13,611 nucleotides of DNA from DATLAN01 sp035527455 (GTDB lineage Bacteria; Planctomycetota; Planctomycetia; Pirellulales; Thermoguttaceae): NCBI GenBank assembly GCA_035527455.1, contig DATLAN010000165.1, forward strand, positions 1 through 13,611, read 5' to 3'. The position numbers and the translations under genes are program-made. Position 1 is the stretch's first letter. Each line of letters opens with the position of its first letter. Below are positions 6,375-12,861 of this stretch, piece after piece. Under the pieces are notes generated by a model. The model saw only the letters and a program-made list of their open reading frames with translations. It had not been told where the DNA came from and did no database searches.

Positions 6375-7473
6375 ATGGACAGAGAACTCGTCAACCGTGC
6401 CGAAGTGATTCAGCAGCGGATCCTCCAACTGCGAGACTCTCTTTGACTTCGCGGGCAGACAATCCCAGGTGGAGGCCCTCGAGAACCAGATGGCCTCGCC
6501 CGATTTCTGGAACAACCAGGAAAAGGCACAGCAAGTCATCATCGAGTTGAAGGGGATCAAGGCGATCTTGAGACCCTTGGAGGATTTCGGCAAGGCGTGC
6601 GACGATCTGGCCGCCTTGATCGAGATGGCCCAGGAGGATGAAGGCTTCGCAGCCGAGGTGCCCGGCGAACTTCAACGGCTCGAAACGGAGCTGGAGGATC
6701 TGGAGACGCGGGCGCTGCTCGACGGGCCTCTGGATCCCAACCCGGCCATCATGACCATCAACGCCCGAGACGGCGGCACCGACGCGAACGATTGGGCGGA
6801 AATGCTGTTGCGGATGTACCTGTTCTGGGCTCAGAAGGAGGGTTATGCAACCGAGTTGCTCGACCGGCAGGACAACGAGGAGGCAGGCATCAACAGCGCC
6901 AGCATCGCCGTTCGCGGGCCGATGGCGTACGGATACCTCAAGGGCGAGAGCGGCATGCACCGATTGATCCGCATCAGCCCCTTCAACGCCGAAGGAAAAC
7001 GCCAGACGAGTTTCGCCGCGGTGGACGTGTCGCCCGAGGTCTCCGACCAGATCGACATCGAAATCCGCGACGAGGACGTTCGCGAGGACGTGTTTCGGGC
7101 CCGGGGCGCGGGCGGCCAGCACGTCAACAAGACTTCCAGCGCGATCCGGCTGACGCACCTGCCGACCAACATCGTCGTGCAGTGTCAGAATGAGCGGAGC
7201 CAGCACAAGAATCGGGCGACTGCGTTGAAGATGCTGCGGGCTCGGCTGGCCCGCGTGGAAGAAGAAAAACGCGAGGCCGAACAGGTCGCTAAGTACAACC
7301 AGATGCCCAAGGTCGGCTTCGGCTCCCAGATCCGCAGCTATTTTCTTCATCCCGACCAACGCGTCAAGGACGCCCGGACCGGCTTCCTGGAAGGCAATTT
7401 CCACAGCGTCCTGGACGGGAATATCCAGGGGTTCTTGGACGCGTACTTGAGAATCAGGACGCAGAAGAAGTAG
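6375..7473 (+). CDS. prfB: Peptide chain release factor 2 (RF2), expressed by programmed +1 frameshift
   Basis: Translation starts at ATG 6375, with AAGGAG seven nt upstream. It runs 23 codons to an in-frame TGA (6444-6446); a +1 shift at CTT TGA C continues as GAC TTC GCG in the next frame to the stop at 7471-7473. The full product has 365 residues. Class-I release factor motifs follow the joined numbering: SPF (201-203), which reads UGA and UAA, and GGQ (246-248, in GAGGQHVN), which triggers peptidyl-tRNA hydrolysis. Both positions nearly match E. coli RF2 (205-207 and 250-252). The N-terminal helical region includes EALENQMASPDFW, typical of RF2. The internal TGA makes RF2 autoregulatory: low RF2 slows termination at UGA and favours the shift. 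The gene is complete and not a pseudogene despite the apparent break. Confidence 0.96.
6441..6447 (+). promoter_or_regulatory. RF2 programmed +1 frameshift site CTT TGA C
   Basis: The P-site codon CTT, the stop TGA and the following C match the canonical site exactly. In E. coli a Shine-Dalgarno-like AGGGGG stimulates the shift three nt before CTT. The equivalent position here reads CGAGAC (6432-6437), which is much weaker. Confidence 0.93.
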
Positions 7474-7532
7474 CGGATTGGCCAGTTTTCCGACAACGCC
7501 GAATCCCACATCGGACCATTGTAGAATGTAGT

Positions 7533-7614
7533 CGTTTAGCGGGCGGGCTTGCCCGCCGTTGTTTCGGCAAGAAACATGGCTGCCGCAACGGCGGGCAAGC
7601 CCGCCCGCTAAACG
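7533..7614. repeat. Perfect 29-bp inverted repeat with 24-nt spacer (REPIN-like, family A)
   Basis: The left arm 7533-7561 and right arm 7586-7614 are perfect reverse complements. Each arm contains its own hairpin, GGCGGGC-TT-GCCCGCC. The spacer pairs further (CGGCA with TGCCG). The element lies between the convergent ends of prfB (7473) and the exported-protein gene (7691), where it could act as a two-way terminator, although there is no T-run. It resembles dispersed intergenic palindromes of planctomycete genomes. Confidence 0.8.
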
Positions 7615-7690
7615 CTGTGCTGAAATCAGCGTGGTTCTTGTCGAACGATGGCACTCCATACGTTCGACGAACCAACCCGGCGCGATAGCA

Positions 7691-8290
7691 CTAATTCAAT
7701 CGGATCTGGACGAACGCCGGCTGTGTGGAGGGCGGAGTCGTCGGCAGCAGGACGGTTGCGGAGCCGGTTCGCGGAACCAGCAGGATGTTGGCCGAAGCGT
7801 CGAGCACGTACTCGCCCAGCGGCACGTTCCCGAAGCGAAACTCGCCCTTGGCGTCCGTCGTCGCCGTCAGGTCGGTCCCGCGGATTCTCACCGCCGCGTT
7901 GATCACGGGCACGTCGACCAGCAACAGCCGCACGACGACCCGGCCGCTGACGTCGGGCGCAAGGTCCGGCGTTCCCTGGGGCAATCGGATTCCGATCTTG
8001 GCCGCCAGCGTGATCGTCGCCTGCTTGAAGTACTGGAATTTCACGTGATTGACGAAGTCCGGCTTCCTCCGCGCCCACAGGAAGGCACTGTTGAGCGTGC
8101 CGACGGGCAGCCGATCCTGGTCGGTCAACGCGACGACGTAGGTGATGTACGCGATTTCGTCGGGGTCGGCGGTCCGCAAGTCGACCCGAATCGTGTCCAC
8201 GTCCAGCCGGTCCTGCGCGTCTGCCGTGGGAAACCCGGCCAGTGTCAGCACGGCCGTCAGGGCCGCGATTGCCAGAATCCTTCCGAGCAT
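7691..8290 (-). CDS. Small exported protein with a carboxypeptidase-regulatory-like domain
   Basis: The product has 199 residues. Residues 1-25 are a signal peptide with a hydrophobic core LAIAALTAVLTLAG and a likely cleavage after ADA. Residues 115-180 resemble the transthyretin-like carboxypeptidase regulatory fold: GRVVVRLLLVDVPVINAAVRI, then TATTDAKGEFRFGNVPLGEYVLDA, the hallmark 'T.ad..G.f.f..vp.G.Y.l.a' pattern. Such domains are binding or structural modules on exported proteins. Residues 30-100 are unrecognised. The start could be GTG 8299, but ATG 8290 gives better spacing to GAGG (10 nt), so I prefer it. The gene converges on prfB across a large palindrome. No partner gene suggests a specific role. 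Confidence 0.75.
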   Translation of the reverse strand: MLGRILAIAALTAVLTLAGFPTADAQDRLDVDTIRVDLRTADPDEIAYITYVVALTDQDRLPVGTLNSAFLWARRKPDFVNHVKFQYFKQATITLAAKIGIRLPQGTPDLAPDVSGRVVVRLLLVDVPVINAAVRIRGTDLTATTDAKGEFRFGNVPLGEYVLDASANILLVPRTGSATVLLPTTPPSTQPAFVQIRLN

Positions 8291-8314
8291 GACCACCACA
8301 CCTCAAGTCCTAAC

Positions 8315-8372
8315 GTGGGGCACGTTTGCAACGTGCCCACAACCGAAAAGGCACGTTGAAAACGTGCCCCAC
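8315..8372. repeat. Inverted pair of 23-bp hairpin units (REPIN-like, family B)
   Basis: Arms 8315-8337 and 8350-8372 are reverse complements with one mismatch and a 12-nt spacer. Each arm is itself a hairpin built on GGCACGTT-NNN-AACGTGCC. Confidence 0.7.
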
Positions 8373-8375
8373 AAC

Positions 8376-8429
8376 TTGCGCGCACGGCGCGCAAAAGTCA
8401 CAACGCAACACCCCAACACCACATTGGGG
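8376..8429. repeat. Two further simple hairpins
   Basis: TTGCGCGC-ACG-GCGCGCAA (8376-8394) is a perfect 8-bp stem. CCCCAA-N7-TTGGGG (8411-8429) is a perfect 6-bp stem. Together with the preceding pair they place four hairpins within 115 nt. Confidence 0.55.
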
Positions 8430-8480
8430 GGAACGTCGTACGGCAAGCTTGTAGCCGAATCGGCCGAGCCACGCAAGAGC

Positions 8481-8515
8481 ATTTCGGATTTCGGATTTCA
8501 GATTTCGGATTTGAG
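8481..8515. repeat. Heptamer tandem array, orientation 1
   Basis: There are five 7-bp units, ATTTCGG, ATTTCGG, ATTTCAG, ATTTCGG and ATTTGAG. It is the reverse-complement orientation of the array at 8790-8831. Confidence 0.75.
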
Positions 8516-8657
8516 GCGCGGGCAGGGTAACGGTCGAAGAGGGCGGGGAGCACGAAAAACCGGCACGTTCCTGTAGACACGGACTGCCGATCCGGGGATA
8601 GTAGAAAAGGTGGGCGACTCGACCGGAACCTTTTCCCAAACATCAACGTCCCACTAA

Positions 8658-8787
8658 CCCGGATTATTCATGACCCCGGGAATTGCGTGACACACCGTCG
8701 TAGCCACGTTCGCCAGAACGTGGTCGTAACCCTTGGGCACGCTCCACGTTCTGGCGAACGTAGCTACAAGCCTATGAATAATCCGGG
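8658..8787. repeat. Nested inverted-repeat element, 130 bp (MITE-like, contains REPIN-like family C)
   Basis: The outer arms CCCGGATTATTCAT (8658-8671) and ATGAATAATCCGGG (8774-8787) are a perfect 14-bp inverted repeat. Inside, 8700-8723 and 8744-8767 form a 24-bp inverted repeat with one mismatch and a 20-nt spacer; the central 18 bp are perfect. Each inner arm is a hairpin, CCACGTTC-TGGC-GAACGT or its complement. The nesting suggests a discrete element or one repeat inserted into another. Confidence 0.7.
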
Positions 8788-8789
8788 CT

Positions 8790-8831
8790 AAATCCCAAAT
8801 CTGAAATCTGAAATCTGAAATCTGAAATCCG
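8790..8831. repeat. Heptamer tandem array, orientation 2
   Basis: There are six 7-bp units: AAATCCC, four copies of AAATCTG, and AAATCCG. The array ends at a C9 tract (8832-8840) one base before the ATG of the next gene. Confidence 0.8.
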
Positions 8832-8841
8832 CCCCCCCCCT

Positions 8842-10323
8842 ATGTCTCGACCCATCGCCATCCTCGCCCTGCTGCTGTTGCCGGCCGTGACCGGTGCGGA
8901 CGAAGAGCCCGCTACGGCCGAGCAGGCCCGGTTCGGCGAGGAAGTGGCGCGTCTGATCGAGGGTCTGGACAACGATCGGTTCGAGGTTCGCCGCCGGGCG
9001 GCCGCCCGGCTCGAGGAGTTGGTGGCCGATCCGCAGTGGCAGCGACTGCTCGCCGAGGAGTTCCATCGGGTGTTGGCCCGAGTGGACGTGTCGTCCGAGG
9101 TTCGCTGGCGATTAAGGCAGTGGTGTGGCCGACTGCCCGAGGTTGTGCGCCGGCCCGCCGAGAACGTCTCCGAGGAGGGAATCGACCGGCTGGTGGAGAA
9201 GCTCGACGACGAAGCGTTCGACGTTCGCGAGGGGGCGGCCCGGCGGCTGGAGGAGTTGTCGCTTCAAGATGAACCTCTGCCGTGGCTGAAGAAGGCACTC
9301 CAAGCGCGGCTGGCCGGGCCGATTACCACGGAAGCAGCGGTTCGAGTGAATCGGCTGCTGCAGGGAATGCGGCCGGCCATGGTGGCCGAGTACTGGTACG
9401 GGCGCAGCCACAGGACCGAGCAACATCTGCTGATCGGCGTGCCCAGCCAGGTGCTCGGGGCCGAGCGTCCCAGCCACTTCGACCGCATCGACGACGACCT
9501 GGCCCATTGCGTCAGCGGCAACACGCTCAGTCCGGGCGACTATCCGGTGGGCGTGGCGTTTCCCGATCCTGTCCAGGAGACGGGCATGTTCCACCTGGTC
9601 AATCTGCCCACGCCGCGACGCCGATTGGAGTATCAGCGCTACGTGCAAACCGACGAGTCCGCCCGTCTGACCGAGTTGAGCCGCCGGACACTCGATCGCG
9701 TCCTCACCGAGCGGCGCGAACTCTCCGAGCGCGAGTTGATCATGCTCGGCCAACTCGATCCCGTCGAAGTCTCGCGATTCGCCGGCCGGTATTTCCACGT
9801 CGTCGAGGATGGGCGTCTTCCGCCGCCGCAGGTCCCCGTGGGCATGGCGGCGTATCCTCGCGTGGGCGGGTGTCCCAGCCGGTTCGGCATGATCTGCGTG
9901 CAGTTGGCCACCGACGGGACCAAAGACGCCGTGCCGGGGCTCTTGGAGGCGATTGAAAAGGCCCGCTTCCTTCCGCCGGAGCGTTCGGCCCCATACCGAC
10001 TCCAGTGGCTGGCCGCGTTGTCGATCGCCGGCCGCGACCCTTGGCCGGAGGTGGACCGGTGGCTGGGCAGTTTGATCTCCCACGATGAAACTCTGAGAAT
10101 CGACCTCCACGGCGGTCCCGAATTGGGGGCGACGGCCGCCGGGTTGTTGTGGAGCCGCCACGGCCGGGAGCCGCCCTCGCGAGACCTGCTCTACCCGGTG
10201 GTCGAACCGCTCATCAAGAGCCGATTTCGCATCGACGGCTACCGTTTTCCTTCCGACGCCGCCCGAGAGGCCATCCGGCAGTGGTGGCAGGGAGTTGTCA
10301 ACACCCCAGAGTCTTCGCCGTGA
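8842..10323 (+). CDS. Secreted protein with short HEAT-like repeats
   Basis: The product has 493 residues. Residues 1-19 are a signal peptide (IAILALLLLPAVTGA), so the protein is exported. Two HEAT-like helical repeats are evident, at about 35-61 (ARLIEGLDNDRFEVRRRAAARLEEL) and 115-140 (DRLVEKLDDEAFDVREGAARRLEEL). They share the 'L...LD.D.F.VR..A...LEEL' pattern that I associate with planctomycete surface proteins. The remaining 300 residues are not recognised; they include a run of conserved-looking Gly, Pro and Cys positions (SGNTLSPGDYPVGVAFPDP) but no catalytic motif I know. The ATG at 8842 is needed for the signal peptide, yet there is no Shine-Dalgarno, only a heptamer array and a C9 tract. 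The 3' end overlaps the convergent SixA-like gene by 26 bp. Confidence 0.82.
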   Translation: MSRPIAILALLLLPAVTGADEEPATAEQARFGEEVARLIEGLDNDRFEVRRRAAARLEELVADPQWQRLLAEEFHRVLARVDVSSEVRWRLRQWCGRLPEVVRRPAENVSEEGIDRLVEKLDDEAFDVREGAARRLEELSLQDEPLPWLKKALQARLAGPITTEAAVRVNRLLQGMRPAMVAEYWYGRSHRTEQHLLIGVPSQVLGAERPSHFDRIDDDLAHCVSGNTLSPGDYPVGVAFPDPVQETGMFHLVNLPTPRRRLEYQRYVQTDESARLTELSRRTLDRVLTERRELSERELIMLGQLDPVEVSRFAGRYFHVVEDGRLPPPQVPVGMAAYPRVGGCPSRFGMICVQLATDGTKDAVPGLLEAIEKARFLPPERSAPYRLQWLAALSIAGRDPWPEVDRWLGSLISHDETLRIDLHGGPELGATAAGLLWSRHGREPPSRDLLYPVVEPLIKSRFRIDGYRFPSDAAREAIRQWWQGVVNTPESSP

Positions 10324-10792
10324 CCAGCCAACGGAGTTCACCCCGGGCGATCTCGGGCGGGCCGTGGAAGCGGATCGCGGCAATCGCCCCCTTGGCGAAA
10401 CGGATCTCCGTGTCTCCCTCGCCAATCAACTCGGCGACCAGCCGGCTGACGTCCGGCGCGTGACCTACCCAGGCGATTTCACGCCCGTCGTCCAGACGAG
10501 CGGTAGTCCATTCGATCAACGCTTCCAGATTGCTGCCGGGCAACAGGGCGTCGAGCGGCACGACTTCCGGATCGCCCGGCGTAGAGGCGGCCACAATCTC
10601 GGCCGTCTGCCGACAGCGGACCATCGGGCTGGTGGCGATGATCTCGGGAGCGAATCCCTGTGAAGCAAGCTGCTCGACCATTCGGGCGAAACGCTTCTTG
10701 CCCGCCGCGGTCAAAGGGCGCTCGGAGTCGTCGGGCCACTGGGGGTCGCCGTAGTGCCCGGCCTGGGCGTGTCGGATGATGTAAAGGTCCAT
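10298..10792 (-). CDS. sixA: SixA-like phosphohistidine phosphatase (histidine phosphatase superfamily)
   Basis: The product has 164 residues, close to E. coli SixA (161). The catalytic RH motif is at the very N-terminus (MDLYIIRHAQAG, His8), as in SixA. ERPLTAAGKKR (24-34), TSPMVRCRQTAEI (54-66) with the phosphate-binding Arg, and WVGHAPD with the second His (His111) complete the pocket. SixA removes phosphate from histidine in HPt or PTS proteins, in the cytoplasm; no kinase or HPt partner is visible here, so the substrate is inferred from family only. The open frame extends upstream to 11029, but that part is a repeat element read through without stops, so ATG 10792 is chosen. Ribosome binding is weak (GGCGGA). 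It ends 26 bp inside the convergent HEAT-like gene. Confidence 0.88.
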   Translation of the reverse strand: MDLYIIRHAQAGHYGDPQWPDDSERPLTAAGKKRFARMVEQLASQGFAPEIIATSPMVRCRQTAEIVAASTPGDPEVVPLDALLPGSNLEALIEWTTARLDDGREIAWVGHAPDVSRLVAELIGEGDTEIRFAKGAIAAIRFHGPPEIARGELRWLVTAKTLGC

Positions 10793-10839
10793 CGGAATAA
10801 TCCGCCGCCGGAGGTCTTCGGCCGTAAATGCGGGAGCCC

Positions 10840-11022
10840 GAAAATGGGGACTGGCTCCGTCGAGATGCGATTTCTCAGTGTTGTTTCGCGTAGCCGACGG
10901 TGCCAATCCCCTTTTTCGAGCGGTGCGTCTGGAACTCCGTGGAAAAGGGGGACAGGCACCGAGCCGGCAGCGCTTTTCCGCGACTTCACACCATTTGCGA
11001 CTCGGAGCCAGTCCCCATTTTC
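10840..11022. repeat. 183-bp MITE-like element with 20-bp terminal inverted repeats
   Basis: The termini 10840-10859 and 11003-11022 are perfect 20-bp inverted repeats (core TGGGGACTGGCTCCG). A second imperfect inverted repeat lies inside: CGGTGCC (10898-10904) followed by CCCCTTTT, matched by AAAAGGGGGACAGGCACCG (10943-10961). There is no coding capacity of its own. The element occupies most of the 354-bp gap between the sixA-like gene and the RNase HII-like gene. The remaining 11023-11146 shows a C-rich stretch but no gene. Confidence 0.75.
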
Positions 11023-11146
11023 CACTCACGGCTTACAGTTCGAGTTGCTACCCAATTATAAGCCACGAAGTCGAACAATCCACTTCCCCTGACTTCACCA
11101 CGCCCCCCCACGCCTCCCGTCCGTCCTTTCACGTGCCTCATTCCGG

Positions 11147-12118
11147 CTATTTCTCTCGCCAAAGCACTCGATCCTCGATTCCCAGTTCTTTCTGCCGGGC
11201 GACGATGTCGGCCTTGAACCGTTTGGCGTCTTGGGGATAGCCGGCGGTCGGTCGCAGCCCCGGGACGCGCCGGCACCAGAAGGCGTTGAAGGCGCGCATG
11301 GCCAGTTCGCGGAGATACTTCGACGCCATCGAGGCCAGCGCCGCGGCCAGCGAAGATTCGCCCTTGGCCCGAAAGCGGAATTCCACCCGACGCTCCGGCG
11401 GCCCGAACCGATAGACGCTCTGCGCGCGGCCTTCTCCGCGGATCTCGATCAGCCGCTCGGGAAAGTGTTCGGCCAACAGCGGGGCGTAGCGGTTCCGACC
11501 GCCGTGCTTGTCGCAGGTTACGGTGATGGGCTGTTCATCCAGCGGCTCCATCAGTCGTGCGGCCAGTTCGAGAGTCACGTGCGACAGCGCGGCCCCTTTG
11601 GAGTCGTGCTCTCGGACCAGGTCGTTGAACCGTTGGGGAAAGACCGCCCGGCTTCGCAGATCCAGCAATCGCACGTCCGCCGCGGCCAGTCCTTCACGAA
11701 CGGCCGTTGCCAGCGGGGCCAGTTCCGCCGGGTCGGCGTCCAGCGGCGCGGCCGAGTCGTAATCGGCGTACCAGGGGATTGCCGGCAGCCAATGGGCCGA
11801 TTCGGGCGCCAACACGTTCCACACGTCGCGCCAAGAATCGGGTTTCCGGCCCACGATGGACAAGGCCGTCCAGATTCCCCGTTCCAGATTCCGCAATCCG
11901 CCGCCCGGCTTGTAGAGGAGCTTCGAATCGGCCACCGCCACGCGGCCGTTGAGGTTCCCGAAAGCCCGTTGCGTCGAAGGCGCGATCACGGCCTCGAGCC
12001 GCTGGTACAGATCGTCGTCGTCCGTCCCGTCGGGCACTTCCCACAGCGACGCCGAAACGACCAACGGCCCCAAGTTCGGCCCATAGCCGGCTTCGTCGAT
12101 CCCGATCAGGTACGGCAC
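11147..12118 (-). CDS. Divergent ribonuclease HII-superfamily protein
   Basis: The product has 323 residues from GTG 12118. RNase HII landmarks occur in the right order: LIGIDEAGYGPNLGPLVV (Asp8, Glu9), ADSK (63-66), TCDKHGG (Asp203), SSLAAALASMASKYLRELAM (256-274), aligned with the family's 'AAASI.AK..RD', and TAGYPQDAKRF (291-301). In RNase HII the fourth acidic residue is Asp; here the aligned residue is Glu271. It is also much longer than usual (about 200-260), with extra sequence between about 70 and 195. It may cleave RNA in RNA-DNA hybrids or act on another substrate. GTG is chosen because GAGG lies 8 nt upstream and the conserved fold starts there; ATG 12181 would add 21 unlikely residues. 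I recall similar proteins in planctomycetes lacking a firm name. Confidence 0.78.
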   Translation of the reverse strand: MPYLIGIDEAGYGPNLGPLVVSASLWEVPDGTDDDDLYQRLEAVIAPSTQRAFGNLNGRVAVADSKLLYKPGGGLRNLERGIWTALSIVGRKPDSWRDVWNVLAPESAHWLPAIPWYADYDSAAPLDADPAELAPLATAVREGLAAADVRLLDLRSRAVFPQRFNDLVREHDSKGAALSHVTLELAARLMEPLDEQPITVTCDKHGGRNRYAPLLAEHFPERLIEIRGEGRAQSVYRFGPPERRVEFRFRAKGESSLAAALASMASKYLRELAMRAFNAFWCRRVPGLRPTAGYPQDAKRFKADIVARQKELGIEDRVLWREK

Positions 12119-12132
12119 AATACAAGCCTCGG

Positions 12133-12155
12133 TAGGACGGATTTCCGAGTCCGTC
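12133..12155. repeat. Small palindromic repeat in the leader of the RNase HII-like gene
   Basis: GACGGA (12136-12141) pairs with TCCGTC (12150-12155) across an 8-nt loop. The unit begins TAGGACGG, a form I recall as a dispersed planctomycete palindrome. It lies just upstream of the ribosome binding site of the minus-strand gene. Confidence 0.4.
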
Positions 12156-12180
12156 GAGCAGGACGCGTTTCCCAGACACA

Positions 12181-12214
12181 TTTCCGCACCAGCCTATCAT
12201 CCGGCTGGCGGAAA
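12181..12214. repeat. Inverted repeat in the divergent intergenic region
   Basis: TTTCCGC and CAGCC (with two bulged bases between) pair with GGCTG and GCGGAAA across an 8-nt loop. Next to it, CAGCAGGGGG is repeated twice in tandem (12231-12250). No function is apparent. Confidence 0.45.
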
Positions 12215-12264
12215 AGCCAGAGGGCACGGGCAGCAGGGGGCAGCAGGGGGCCGGTGCATACGGC

Positions 12265-12293
12265 TTGTTTCACACCAGCCGTAAGTGTAGAAT
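12265..12293 (+). promoter_or_regulatory. Promoter of the antitoxin-like gene
   Basis: TTGTTT (12265-12270) and TAGAAT (12288-12293) are 17 bp apart. The transcript would start near 12300, about 34 nt before ATG 12334. This supports that ATG over the upstream in-frame ATG at 12265, which lies inside the promoter. Confidence 0.5.
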
Positions 12294-12333
12294 CCATGTT
12301 GTATGGTGGGCTCAGTGCTGCAGGGAGAGATCT

Positions 12334-12564
12334 ATGGGTGCCAGTGAACTGCGAAAAGAGATCGTGGAGCGAATCGGATCGCTCTCCGAAGAACGGTTAC
12401 GCGCCGCGTATTACTTCATTTCATACCTCTACGAACATGAGGACGATGTGGCCACTGACGAACTCTTGAAAATCGAGGGTTTTCCGGCCGCCCTCGACCG
12501 TGCCGAACGGGAGGCTGCGGCAGGCCAAACGGTCCCGCTGGCGAAAGTGCGTCGCGATGTATGA
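12334..12564 (+). CDS. Antitoxin-like small protein of a type II toxin-antitoxin system
   Basis: The product has 76 residues. An N-terminal helical segment (ELRKEIVERIGSLSEERLRAAYYFISYLYE) is followed by DELLKIEGFPAALDRAEREAAAGQTVPLAKVRRDV. That ending, 'L..AL..AE...AAG..VPL.KVRRDV', is typical of antitoxins paired with RelE/ParE-like toxins; the C-terminus usually wraps the toxin. A GGAGA ribosome site lies just upstream of ATG 12334. The stop overlaps an ATG (12557) opening MYEIVLT, the kind of start expected of a RelE/ParE toxin, but that frame does not continue as a toxin. A HicB-like gene begins 26 nt after the stop. The antitoxin therefore seems to have lost its toxin. Family assignment is by pattern only. 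Confidence 0.7.
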   Translation: MGASELRKEIVERIGSLSEERLRAAYYFISYLYEHEDDVATDELLKIEGFPAALDRAEREAAAGQTVPLAKVRRDV

Positions 12565-12590
12565 AATCGTCCTCACTCTGAGATCGCACC
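12557..12590 (+). pseudogene. Possible remnant of a RelE/ParE-type toxin start
   Basis: ATG 12557 overlaps the antitoxin stop by 8 nt, the usual coupled arrangement. It encodes MYEIVLTLRSH before running out of frame under the HicB-like gene. RelE/ParE toxins often begin MYEIVFT or similar. Only about a dozen codons look toxin-like, so this could be chance. Confidence 0.25.
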
Positions 12591-12827
12591 ATGACAGAAC
12601 TTATTCTTCACGTCGAAGAAACTCCCGACGGGCGTTTGACGGCCCGGGCGGTCGGGGAATCGATTTCCATCGAGGCAGAATCCATCGACGAACTGCCCGA
12701 GAAAATCCGTCAGGCGGTCGTCCGTCGCTTTCCCGTTGCTGCGGACCGCCCGGCAGTCGTCCATCTCTATTTCCTGCACGACGGCGGACTGGCTTCCACC
12801 TGCACGCTGCCGCTATCCTGGTCGTGA
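12591..12827 (+). CDS. HicB-like small protein, without a HicA partner
   Basis: The product has 78 residues. The sequence TELILHVEETPDGRLTARAVGESISIEAESIDELPEKI, then IRQAVVRRFPVAADRPAVVHLYFLHD, follows the HicB-like single-domain pattern: beta-strand, Gly/Ala-rich 'ARALG.SI..EA.SLEEL', helix, strand. Members I recall end near the 'LHFVR.E' strand; here about 14 further residues (GGLASTCTLPLSWS) look like read-through into unrelated sequence. HicB-like proteins are normally antitoxins next to a HicA toxin. None follows: within 35 nt there is GGAGGC ATG TAG, then a palindromic repeat. The ribosome site is weak. It probably shares the transcript of the preceding antitoxin-like gene. Confidence 0.65.
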   Translation: MTELILHVEETPDGRLTARAVGESISIEAESIDELPEKIRQAVVRRFPVAADRPAVVHLYFLHDGGLASTCTLPLSWS

Positions 12828-12861
12828 CCGGCGAGTACGCACCATCCGACAACGGAGGCAT

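Larger units (their letters stand above)
8291..8841. other. 551-bp repeat-filled divergent intergenic region
   Basis: No protein-coding gene is supported here. From left to right it contains a hairpin pair (8315-8372), two simple hairpins (8376-8394 and 8411-8429), a heptamer array (8481-8515), an 8-bp inverted repeat GAAAAGGT/ACCTTTTC (8604-8635), a nested inverted-repeat element (8658-8787), a second heptamer array in the opposite orientation (8790-8831) and a C9 tract just before the next ATG. Promoters for both flanking divergent genes must lie here but I could not assign them. Confidence 0.75.

Noticed and set aside
6375..6446. Reading prfB as a pseudogene because of the early in-frame TGA
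   Set aside because: CTT TGA C is the conserved RF2 autoregulatory frameshift site, and the downstream frame is intact with SPF and GGQ motifs in register.
7533..7614. CRISPR or intrinsic terminator interpretation of the large palindrome
   Set aside because: There is only one inverted pair with no direct-repeat spacing, and no T-tract follows either arm; a dispersed REPIN-like repeat fits better.
6391..7659. 422-codon minus-strand frame opposite prfB
   Set aside because: It mirrors RF2 codons; RF2 motifs and the frameshift site prove the plus strand is coding.
7474..7690. Coding gene in the gap after prfB
   Set aside because: Apparent open frames run through the perfect inverted repeat and have no ribosome site or domain.
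9112..10425. 437-codon minus-strand frame opposite the HEAT-like gene
   Set aside because: The plus strand has a signal peptide and repeated HEAT-like motifs; the antisense frame lacks any recognisable feature.
11231..12469. 412-codon plus-strand frame opposite the RNase HII-like gene
   Set aside because: It is antisense to recognisable RNase HII motifs and crosses a divergent promoter region.
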